Below, in pieces: positions 6,800 to 12,555 of a stretch of DNA of 12,555 nucleotides (the stretch's first letter is position 1; every line of letters starts with the position of its first letter). The position numbers were made by a program, and so were the translations under genes. The notes beneath the pieces are model-generated. The model worked only from the letters and a program-made list of their open reading frames with translations, was not told the origin of the DNA and ran no database searches. The DNA comes from Thiomonas sp. (lineage in GTDB: Bacteria > Pseudomonadota > Gammaproteobacteria > Burkholderiales > Burkholderiaceae_C): NCBI GenBank assembly GCA_028706735.1, contig JAQTVS010000047.1:1-12555 (forward strand). Direction: 5' to 3'.

Positions 6800-8082
6800 G
6801 CGCGCTGATCATTTTCGGCCTGTTGATCGCCCTGATGCTCACGGGCATGCCCATTTCCATCGCCCTCGGGCTGACGGTGCTCACCTTCTTGTTCACCATG
6901 ACCGATGTGCCCATCCAGGCCGTCGCGCTCAAGCTGTTCTCGGGGATCGAGAACTTCGAGATCATGGCGATTCCGTTCTTCATTCTGGCCGGCAACTTTC
7001 TGACCCACGGCGGCGTGGCGCGCCGCATGATCAACTTCGCCGGCAGCCTCATCGGGCATTGGGCGGGCGGGCTGGGGCTGGCCGGGGTGCTGGCTTGCGC
7101 GCTGTTTGCCGCGGTGTCGGGCTCCAGCCCGGCCACCGTGGTGGCCATCGGCTCCATCCTCATGCCGGCCATGGTCAAGGCCGGGTTTCCGCCGCGCTTC
7201 GGCGCCGGGGTCATCACCACCTCGGGCGCGCTCGGCATTCTCATTCCGCCGTCTATCGTGATGGTGCTGTATTCCATCTCCACCAATTCGTCGGTGGGCG
7301 CGCTGTTCATGGCCGGGGTGGCGCCCGGCATCATGCTGGCCACCATGCTGGGTGTGACCACCTGGTGGCGCGCCTGGCGTGGCAAGTACCCGCGCCAGCC
7401 TCGGGCGACGTGGGCGCAGCGCGGCAAGGCGCTGCGCGAGAGTTTCTGGGGGCTGATGCTCATCCTCATCGTGCTGGGCGGCATTTACAGCGGCATTTTC
7501 ACCCCCACCGAGGCGGCGGCGATGAGCGCGGTGTACGCCTTCATCATCGCCGTTTTTGTCTACAAGGATCTCAAGCTCAGCGATGTGCCGCGGGTGCTGC
7601 TGGCTTCGGCCAATATGAGCGCCATGCTGCTGTACATCATCACCAATGCGGTGCTGTTCTCGTTCCTGATGACCTCGGAGCATATTCCGCAAAACATGGC
7701 GCAGTGGCTGCTGGGCGCGGGCCTGGGGCCGATTGCCTTCCTGCTGCTGGTGAATGTGCTGCTGCTGGTGGCCGGCAATGTGATGGAGCCGTCGAGCATC
7801 GTGCTCATCCTCGCGCCGATTCTGTTTCCCGTGGCCATGCACCTGGGCATCGACCCGATCCACTTCGGCATCATCATGGTGGTGAATATGGAAGTGGGCA
7901 TGTGCCACCCGCCGGTGGGGCTGAATCTGTATGTCGCCAGCGGCATCGCCAAGATGGGCATCACCGAACTGACCATCGCCGTCTGGCCCTGGCTGCTGAC
8001 CATGCTGGTGTTTCTGGGCCTGGTGACCTACATCCCGGCGATCAGCTTGGCGTTTCCGCGCTGGCTGGGCATGGTGAATTGA
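6796..8082 (+). CDS. dctM: TRAP transporter large permease, DctM family
   Basis: A 428-residue, very hydrophobic inner-membrane protein with about a dozen spans, the ion-coupled transport subunit of the TRAP system. Family motifs in order are GMPISIALGL, GIENFEIMAIPFFILAGN near 51-68, SGSSPATVVAIGSILMPAM near 111-129, the GALGILIPPSIVMVLY hairpin region near 144-159, FTPTEAAAMSAVYAF near 235-249, MEPSSIVLILAPILFPV near 331-347, and a closing MCHPPVGLNLYVASGIAKM. Length and motif order match complete DctM proteins. A GGGAGG ribosome site lies inside the end of dctQ. The gene ends 8 bp from the stop of a convergent minus-strand gene, with no obvious terminator hairpin in between. No two-component regulator (DctB/DctD type) is present in the window. 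Confidence 0.95.
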   Translation: MSALIIFGLLIALMLTGMPISIALGLTVLTFLFTMTDVPIQAVALKLFSGIENFEIMAIPFFILAGNFLTHGGVARRMINFAGSLIGHWAGGLGLAGVLACALFAAVSGSSPATVVAIGSILMPAMVKAGFPPRFGAGVITTSGALGILIPPSIVMVLYSISTNSSVGALFMAGVAPGIMLATMLGVTTWWRAWRGKYPRQPRATWAQRGKALRESFWGLMLILIVLGGIYSGIFTPTEAAAMSAVYAFIIAVFVYKDLKLSDVPRVLLASANMSAMLLYIITNAVLFSFLMTSEHIPQNMAQWLLGAGLGPIAFLLLVNVLLLVAGNVMEPSSIVLILAPILFPVAMHLGIDPIHFGIIMVVNMEVGMCHPPVGLNLYVASGIAKMGITELTIAVWPWLLTMLVFLGLVTYIPAISLAFPRWLGMVN

Positions 8083-8090
8083 CACTCTCC

Positions 8091-8366
8091 TCAGGCTGCC
8101 TGCTCCTCGTCGGGCTGGCTGCAGGTCCAGCGCTCGCCCATGTCGGACGGAAGATAGTCGACCAGACGGAAATGCTCTTGCGTCGCAACGTCGGGCGCGG
8201 TGCGGTAGATCGCCACGCCGTAGGCGCCGCGCAATCGCGCATGTTCGGAGCGGGCCAGCGCCTCCACCGCTGGCCGAGCACCGACGGCGACGACGTAGCT
8301 GTGCTTTTCGGCTTCACCGTGGTGAAAAGCCTGGGCGAAATAGATCTGCTCTTTGGGGGCTTGCAT
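8091..8366 (-). CDS. Uncharacterised 91-residue protein downstream of the cytochrome-porin
   Basis: I do not recognise this family. The ATG at 8366 is chosen because GGAGAG lies 5 nt upstream; an earlier in-frame ATG at 8405 has no ribosome site. The protein has no signal peptide, no membrane span and one Cys (82). It reads as a small alpha/beta domain: strand IYFAQAF, a polar turn HHGEAEKH, strand SYVVAVGA, helix RPAVEALARSEHARL, strand AYGVAIYRT, strand FRLVDYL, then an acidic tail (DEEQAA). This order resembles compact ferredoxin-like or ACT-like folds, which is a guess. It lies 67 bp after the cytochrome-porin stop on the same strand, with no strong terminator between, so co-transcription and shared FNR-type control are plausible. 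It converges on dctM. Two adjacent His (15-16) could bind metal, but nothing more shows this. Confidence 0.7.
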   Translation of the reverse strand: MQAPKEQIYFAQAFHHGEAEKHSYVVAVGARPAVEALARSEHARLRGAYGVAIYRTAPDVATQEHFRLVDYLPSDMGERWTCSQPDEEQAA

Positions 8367-8433
8367 AATGCTCTCCAGTGATTTCGCAGTGTATCGATTC
8401 AGCAAGCAAGCGGTCTCGCGGGTCAGCGGCTCC

Positions 8434-9765
8434 TCAGATCGCGAGCCACATGTAGAGGAAGAGGCTGTTGTTGCCGCTCGCTCCCTGGCTCGTGCCGTTC
8501 AGCTTGTTGTAGGTCGTGTATTGCAATCCCAGGCGCATATTCTTCTCCGGATTCGTCCAACTCTGACCGAAGGGATTCCAATCCAGCTCCCAGACGACGC
8601 CATTGCTCTGGACGTTCGACCCAAGGGCGGCTGTGCCGTTGACGTTGAAATACTGAATCGTCGCGCCATAGGTGTTGTGAATCCAGTACGCCGCATTCAC
8701 GTTCAGCGTCTTTGCGGTGTCGCTGGGATAGGCGCCGGCAGACTGGTCATAGCTCGCCTTCTCCTGCATATACAGGCCATTGACGGTCACGCTGCGGTTG
8801 TCGCCGTCGATGTACTGGTAAGTGCCATCGATGCCGATGTCCTTCACGTTGTCCGTGCCCGACCCTCCGGTGATTGTCGCCGGCTTCATGTTCATGCCGA
8901 GGATGCCGCCTTCATAGGTGCTCGAACCGATGGTGGTCGAGTAGTTCGCCCGGAAATAAGGCGCGTACCCGGTGACGCCCCAGGCGCCGGCATGCAGCAG
9001 GTTGCCCCAGTAGTTGGCCAGCCCGTGATAAGCGCCGCCCTCGATGTACCAATGGTTGTCGATGAGCGTATAGGCGGTCGTGCCCAGCACACTTCCACCC
9101 AGGCTCGCCATGAGCGGCGCGAATGGAACGCCCCCGCTGATCGGGCTGGTCATGAACCCGTATTGCCATGCCGGAACGGTGTTCCAGACGTCGGAGACGG
9201 TGGGGTTGTTGTTGACGGAAACACCGAAGATCCCCGAGGTGTTGCCCAGCCTGTAGTTATCGGCGTAGCGAATGTCCGTGTTGTCCCATCCCAGGTTGGC
9301 CGGCTCGGCGGTCTCGGAATAGGTCGCCTGCCCCATCATGCCGATATGGTCGGTCAGCCGCCCGGCGAGAAAAATGGACGCTTGTTGCAGGGCGACGAAA
9401 TTGTCGTTGCCGTGCATGCCGTTGTAGAAGGGCGTCTGATCCTCGGTGGTGTGGGTGAAGGACGACACGAGCATCGCGGACAGCGGAATATGTTTCTTGC
9501 CATTGGTCAGCGTGTAGCCGCTGAGCTTGAAGGCGCGGCCGAAAGGCGTGAGCTGCGGGCCGAAACCGCCGACGTGACAGGCGATGCAGTTCTGCCCGGT
9601 CTGACGTGCAAAGGCGGGCACCGCTTGGGCTGGTGCGGCCCACCACAGGCAGGCGAACAGGCTGGCAAGCAATGTCAAGCCGAACCGCAGCCTGAGGGCA
9701 AGACGGCGCAGACGGGTCAGGGCCCAGGTTTGGAACGCAAGAAGTGAACGATTGAGAATGAACAT
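8434..9765 (-). CDS. Monoheme cytochrome c fused to an outer-membrane beta-barrel (Cyc2-like layout)
   Basis: A 443-residue secreted protein. The N-terminal signal is long (about 48 residues) with an Arg-rich n-region, hydrophobic FGLTLLASLFACLWW and cleavage after PAQA. The mature N-terminus reads VPAFARQTGQNCIACH, one c-type heme motif at 60-64, then GPQLTPFGRAFKLSGYTL. The remaining 360 or so residues alternate polar and aromatic residues in many short strands with Gly/Asn/Ser/Thr loops and end in LFLYMWLAI, as expected for an outer-membrane barrel. A heme right after the signal peptide followed by a porin is the layout of Cyc2-type cytochrome-porins, which carry electrons across the outer membrane. 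Similar proteins are widespread in Betaproteobacteria without known function. ATG 9765 is chosen because GGAGG lies 6 nt upstream; the ATG at 9834 falls at the predicted transcription start. Iron oxidation, metal reduction or another role cannot be told apart. Confidence 0.8.
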   Translation of the reverse strand: MFILNRSLLAFQTWALTRLRRLALRLRFGLTLLASLFACLWWAAPAQAVPAFARQTGQNCIACHVGGFGPQLTPFGRAFKLSGYTLTNGKKHIPLSAMLVSSFTHTTEDQTPFYNGMHGNDNFVALQQASIFLAGRLTDHIGMMGQATYSETAEPANLGWDNTDIRYADNYRLGNTSGIFGVSVNNNPTVSDVWNTVPAWQYGFMTSPISGGVPFAPLMASLGGSVLGTTAYTLIDNHWYIEGGAYHGLANYWGNLLHAGAWGVTGYAPYFRANYSTTIGSSTYEGGILGMNMKPATITGGSGTDNVKDIGIDGTYQYIDGDNRSVTVNGLYMQEKASYDQSAGAYPSDTAKTLNVNAAYWIHNTYGATIQYFNVNGTAALGSNVQSNGVVWELDWNPFGQSWTNPEKNMRLGLQYTTYNKLNGTSQGASGNNSLFLYMWLAI

Positions 9766-9840
9766 GATGACCTCCGTGTTTTGCCAGCCAGCGCTGCGAC
9801 AAATTGGCGCACACCGCCGGAATGGTTTTGTCATGTCTGC

Positions 9841-9846
9841 ATTCTG
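9841..9846 (-). promoter_or_regulatory. Candidate -10 element of the cytochrome-porin promoter
   Basis: On the minus strand this reads CAGAAT, 4 of 6 matches to TATAAT. It predicts a transcription start near 9834, which places the centre of the FNR box at about -40.5, close to the -41.5 position of class II FNR-activated promoters. The leader would be about 68 nt. Confidence 0.45.
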
Positions 9847-9867
9847 AGCGCAGCTTCCTGGTCAGCG

Positions 9868-9881
9868 TTGATTCATATCAA
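9868..9881 (-). promoter_or_regulatory. Perfect FNR/Anr (Crp-Fnr family) binding site
   Basis: TTGATTCATATCAA is an exact match to the palindromic consensus TTGAT-N4-ATCAA of FNR/Anr-type regulators. It lies between the stop of the acyl-CoA-binding protein gene and the start of the cytochrome-porin gene, 102 bp upstream of the latter. With the candidate -10 at 9841-9846 it sits where a class II activator binds. Known members activate at low oxygen through a [4Fe-4S] cluster; a Dnr/NnrR-type nitric-oxide sensor could use the same site. The regulator gene is not in the window. Confidence 0.75.
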
Positions 9882-9923
9882 ACACATCAAAGGACACGAA
9901 TGTAATTAGTGGTAACGCTCAGG

Positions 9924-10199
9924 CTAGCCGGGAAGGCCGTTGATCCGGTCGATGTAGGTCTGCATGGCTTCAGCGCGGGGGAGGCCTTTGCGCGCGGCCC
10001 AGGCGTCCCATTTGGCGCGGGCGACGAAATCAGTCATGCCGGGGCGTTCGCCCGTGGCGTCACCCGCACTGCCTTGCTTGTACAGGCCGTAAAGCTGCAG
10101 CAAGGTCTGGTTGTCCGGACGGGTGGTGAGGGTTTTGGAGTGGGCGACAGCGGCGTCGAAGGCGGCTTGCAAGTCTGCGGAGATGGGGGAGTCGGTCAT
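9924..10199 (-). CDS. Acyl-CoA-binding protein (ACBP/DBI family)
   Basis: A 91-residue cytosolic four-helix protein that binds long-chain acyl-CoA and carries or buffers it between lipid enzymes. The ACBP signature is clear: LLQLYGLYKQGSAGDATGERPGM (33-55), then ARAKWDAWAARKGL (60-73), then AMQTYIDRI (78-86). The residues known to bind the CoA and acyl chain correspond to Tyr37, Tyr40 and Lys41, Lys63 and Tyr82. Length is that of a standalone ACBP. The start at 10199 leaves the usual short lead before the first helix; the ATG at 10346 would add 49 residues of unlikely composition. No strong ribosome site is visible. A TATGAT -10 candidate lies 31 bp upstream. The gene is divergent from the ABC transporter gene. 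ACBPs are general in eukaryotes but patchy in bacteria, mostly Proteobacteria and Actinobacteria. Confidence 0.93.
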   Translation of the reverse strand: MTDSPISADLQAAFDAAVAHSKTLTTRPDNQTLLQLYGLYKQGSAGDATGERPGMTDFVARAKWDAWAARKGLPRAEAMQTYIDRINGLPG

Positions 10200-10384
10200 G
10201 ATAAAAAGCACGGTCGTTCGAAAGTGCGCATCATACGGGCAGGGGCATGCGATGGGTTTAAGCCAACCCTCAGGCAGCGCCCCTAGGCTGCCGTGTCGGC
10301 GCTGCTTGTCCACTGCGTAACAGCGGCTGCGCCCCCGCTGGCACAATGCCGCAGCTTTTCGCGTTTTCAGGAGCCGTCTGACTT
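10200..10384. promoter_or_regulatory. Divergent promoter region between the ACBP and ABC transporter genes
   Basis: For the leftward ACBP gene, TATGAT (complement of 10230-10235) is a 5-of-6 match to a -10 element and would give a leader of about 24 nt; no -35 match is seen at 17-18 bp. For the rightward ABC gene, CACAAT near 10342-10347 is the only weak -10 candidate. Two perfect 6-bp inverted repeats are present: GGCAGC (10273-10278) with GCTGCC (10287-10292), and CAGCGG (10321-10326) with CCGCTG (10335-10340). Either could be a leader hairpin or an operator. AGGAG near 10369-10373 lies 11 nt before ATG 10385. Confidence 0.3.
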
Positions 10385-12253
10385 ATGCAGCCTCAAGCCT
10401 CTCCACAGTCTTATCGCTTCGCCTTCCGGCATTTTTATGCGCTGGCCAAGCCCTATCTGGTGTCGGAAGAAAAGAAAAAGGGCTGGGGGCTGCTGCTGCT
10501 GGTTCTGGCCATGAATCTGGCGCTGGTCTGGGTGAATGTGAAGCTCACGCAGTGGAACGGCGATTTTTTCAACGCGCTGCAGGCGAAGAATTTTGGCGCG
10601 TTCAAGCAGTTGCTGCTGTACTTCACCGGTTATGCCTTTCTCTATATTGCGCTGGCGGTGTATTCACAGTATTTCCTGCAGATGCTGCAGATCAACTGGC
10701 GGCGCTGGATGACCGAGGTGTTCCTCAAGGACTGGCTGGCCGGCGGCACGCACTACCGCATGTCGCTGCGGCAGGGCAACGCCGACAACCCCGACCAGCG
10801 GATCGCCGATGACATCGGCGGTTTCATCAACGGCAGCCTCAATCTGTTCTTCGGCTTCGTCTCCTCGCTGGTCACGCTGTTTTCCTTTCTCATCATGCTG
10901 TGGATGTTGTCGGGCGCCATCACCCTGTTTGGCGTCACCATTCCCGGCTATATGGTGTGGGTGGCCATTCTGTATGCCGGCGTGGGCAGCGTGCTGGCGC
11001 ACTGGGTGGGCAGGCCGCTGATCCGGCTGAATTTCAACCAGCAGCGCTACGAAGCGGATTTTCGCTTCGGCCTGGCGCGCACCCGCGAGCATGACGAAGG
11101 CATTGCGCTGTACAACGGCGAGCAACGCGAGCTGGCCGGACACCGTGACCGCTTTGCCAATGTGTGGAGCAATTGGTGGGGCATCATGAGGCGGCAGAAG
11201 CTGTTCACCTGGTACAGCGCGTTTTACGGCCAGCTCGCCATCATCTTCCCCATTCTGGTGGCGGCGCCGCGTTACTTTGCCGGGCAGATTCAACTGGGCG
11301 GACTGACGCAGACCGCGCAGGCCTTTGGCCAGGTGCAGGGCGCGTTGTCTTGGTTCATCGGCGCGTACACCAGCATCGCCGACTGGCGCGCCACTGTCGA
11401 GCGTCTGCAGACCTTCGTCGAGGCGATGCATAACGCGCAGCGCAGCCCGCAGCCGCATGGCCCTGGGCCGGCTGCACCTGTGGCGGGCAGCACCGCGCCG
11501 GACGGACTGACGTCTGCCGCCGTGGCGCCGCTGCGCAGCGCGCTGGAATCGGTGGCCCTGGGCGATCTGCTGCTGCTCTCTCCCGACGGGCGACCGCTGC
11601 TGCAATGCGCGGGCGAGCACATCAGCCGCGGCCAGCACACCCTGTTCACCGGCCCCTCGGGCAGCGGCAAGAGCACGCTGGTGCGCTGGCTGGCGGGAAT
11701 CTGGCCTTATGCGCTGAACGCCGACCATGCGCACGCACCGTCGGGGCGCAGCCTGTTCCTGCCGCAAAAGCCCTATCTGCCGCTGGGCACGCTCAAACAG
11801 GCGCTGACCTATCCGCTCAGCCCGGACCGGTTCAGCACGGCGCAGCTCTCGGACGCCTTGCAGGCGGCGCGCGTGCCCTATCTCGAGGCCGCGCTCGATC
11901 AGACGGATACCTGGATGCAACGGCTCTCGCCCGGCGAGCAGCAGCGGCTGGCGGTGGCCCGGGCGCTGCTCATCTCGCCCGACTGGCTGTTCATGGACGA
12001 GGCCACCAGCGCCCTCGATGCGCCCACCGAGGGTGCGATGTATGCCCTGCTGCGGCAGCGCCTGCCCGACACCACCCTGGTCAGCGTGGCGCACCGCGCC
12101 GGCGTGGCCGGCTTCCATCAGCAGATCTTCGCCGTCGTTGCCGATCCGGAAGGCGTCGCTCCCGCGCGCATGGAAAGGCGGTCTGCTGAGGCGCAGCGCC
12201 AGGCTGCGCTGGGAGATCACGAACTGCCGGGTTCGACGGTGTTCGCCTCCTGA
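10385..12253 (+). CDS. ABC transporter, fused membrane and ATPase domains (YddA/SbmA-BacA-like)
   Basis: A 622-residue half-transporter likely working as a homodimer in the inner membrane. The membrane domain is of the ABC_membrane_2 type, with spans at about 34-54, 76-98, 153-176, 183-206 and 283-300 and the family motif NPDQRI at 135-140. A Pro/Ala-rich linker (about 350-386) leads to the ATPase: Walker A GPSGSGKST at 423-431, a Q-loop in FLPQKPYLPLGTLKQAL, signature LSPGEQQRL at 514-522, Walker B DWLFMDEATSALD with Asp538 and Glu539, and the H-loop in LVSVAH. All catalytic motifs are intact. Relatives include E. coli YddA, the peptide importer SbmA/BacA (which lacks the ATPase), mycobacterial B12 transporter Rv1819c and the ABCD fatty-acyl transporters. 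The substrate is unknown. The gene is longer than YddA (561) because of the linker and a 35-residue C-terminal tail. The next gene starts 11 bp later. Confidence 0.9.
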   Translation: MQPQASPQSYRFAFRHFYALAKPYLVSEEKKKGWGLLLLVLAMNLALVWVNVKLTQWNGDFFNALQAKNFGAFKQLLLYFTGYAFLYIALAVYSQYFLQMLQINWRRWMTEVFLKDWLAGGTHYRMSLRQGNADNPDQRIADDIGGFINGSLNLFFGFVSSLVTLFSFLIMLWMLSGAITLFGVTIPGYMVWVAILYAGVGSVLAHWVGRPLIRLNFNQQRYEADFRFGLARTREHDEGIALYNGEQRELAGHRDRFANVWSNWWGIMRRQKLFTWYSAFYGQLAIIFPILVAAPRYFAGQIQLGGLTQTAQAFGQVQGALSWFIGAYTSIADWRATVERLQTFVEAMHNAQRSPQPHGPGPAAPVAGSTAPDGLTSAAVAPLRSALESVALGDLLLLSPDGRPLLQCAGEHISRGQHTLFTGPSGSGKSTLVRWLAGIWPYALNADHAHAPSGRSLFLPQKPYLPLGTLKQALTYPLSPDRFSTAQLSDALQAARVPYLEAALDQTDTWMQRLSPGEQQRLAVARALLISPDWLFMDEATSALDAPTEGAMYALLRQRLPDTTLVSVAHRAGVAGFHQQIFAVVADPEGVAPARMERRSAEAQRQAALGDHELPGSTVFAS

Positions 12254-12264
12254 AAGGCGCCGCG

Positions 12265-12555
12265 ATGCTGCTGTCCGACGACATGCCCGCTGCCGGTTTC
12301 GACCAGCCCTATGCCTTGCTGCTGGGTTGTCACAGCCGCATCGACCGCATGGATCGCCTGCTCACCCGACTGCTGGCGCATGTGCGGCAGCATGGCTGCG
12401 ACGTCGAGGCGAAGCAGGCGGCGGCCAAGGTGCGGCGCTACTTCGACCTGGCCGCGCCGCTGCATCACGAGGACGAGGAACTGCACGTGTTTCCGCTGCT
12501 GCGCAGCCGGGGCGGGGCGGAGTTCGCGCCTTTGCTCGACGCCCTGGAAGCCGAC
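12265..12555 (+). CDS. Hemerythrin (HHE) domain protein, 5' part (runs off the window)
   Basis: The first 97 residues of a protein that begins 11 bp after the ABC transporter stop, in the same direction. The first helix has LLGCHSRIDRMDRLL with His23. After a second helix comes AAPLHHEDEELHVFPLLRS (64-81), where His67, His68, Glu72 and His74 form the H-x-x-x-E/H-x-x-x-F-P pattern of HHE cation-binding domains. Such four-helix proteins bind a di-iron centre or heme and serve in oxygen or NO sensing, iron handling or repair. The remaining ligands lie beyond the window, so the exact class is open. The ribosome site is weak (AAAGG, 8 nt upstream). Short spacing suggests co-transcription with the ABC gene. 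ATG 12283 is a possible alternative start. Confidence 0.82.
   Translation, partial: MLLSDDMPAAGFDQPYALLLGCHSRIDRMDRLLTRLLAHVRQHGCDVEAKQAAAKVRRYFDLAAPLHHEDEELHVFPLLRSRGGAEFAPLLDALEAD

Noticed and set aside
6663..8381. 572-codon plus frame and a 439-codon minus frame over dctM
   Set aside because: Both are GC-driven shadows. dctM has the full DctM motif order, and the shadow translations are Arg/Gly/His-rich without structure.
8415..8445. CTCGCG / CGCGAG inverted repeat around the cytochrome-porin stop
   Set aside because: It is only 6 bp with a 19-nt spacer and no T-run. This is expected by chance in GC-rich DNA and not enough to call a terminator.
8353..9747. 464-codon plus-strand open frame antisense to the cytochrome-porin
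   Set aside because: Its translation is low-complexity Val/Arg/Gly/Ala-rich with no domain. The minus strand has the signal peptide, heme motif, barrel pattern and a good ribosome site.
9766..9834. Upstream ATG extending the cytochrome-porin by 23 residues
   Set aside because: That ATG coincides with the predicted transcription start. It has no ribosome site, whereas ATG 9765 has GGAGG at good spacing and is followed directly by the signal peptide.
10664..12220. 518-codon minus-strand frame over the ABC transporter
   Set aside because: The plus strand has Walker A, signature, Walker B and H-loop in register. The antisense translation has no recognisable features.

Overview
The window is GC-rich with dense, mostly short-gapped genes. 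The gene families (a topB of the long, zinc-finger-tailed type, an MTA/SAH nucleosidase, a DUF3149-like microprotein, a DctP/Q/M TRAP system, a YddA/SbmA-type ABC exporter, a one-heme outer-membrane cytochrome) point to a betaproteobacterium of the order Burkholderiales. A Thiomonas-like chemolithotroph is my best guess, but this is inference from gene content and not a database result. No rRNA, tRNA, CRISPR array, insertion sequence or phage gene is visible.

Left part (1-4882): the 3' end of a thioredoxin/TlpA-like gene is followed after 12 bp by topB (DNA topoisomerase III, 218-2764). A 270-bp gap with two small hairpins and a doubtful 37-codon ORF comes next. Then ugpQ (glycerophosphodiester phosphodiesterase) runs head-on into mtnN (MTA/SAH nucleosidase). 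A perfect 8-bp palindrome contains both stop codons of that pair. Divergent from mtnN is a 64-residue single-membrane-span DUF3149-like protein, which is hidden at the end of a much longer spurious reading frame.

Middle part (5067-8082): a tripartite TRAP transporter, binding protein dctP, small permease dctQ and large permease dctM. An intrinsic terminator lies between dctP and dctQ. An ATGA overlap couples dctQ to dctM. Together they would take up an organic acid using an ion gradient.

Right part (8091-12555): on the minus strand lie an acyl-CoA-binding protein, a secreted one-heme cytochrome fused to a predicted outer-membrane beta-barrel (related in layout to Cyc2-type cytochrome-porins), and a 91-residue protein of unknown function that could be co-transcribed with it. 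Upstream of the cytochrome-porin is a perfect FNR/Anr box (TTGAT-N4-ATCAA), at the right distance from a candidate -10 element for a class II FNR promoter. This oxygen-responsive cytochrome-porin unit is the most interesting part of the window. On the plus strand the window ends with a YddA/SbmA-like ABC transporter and the start of a hemerythrin (HHE) domain protein.
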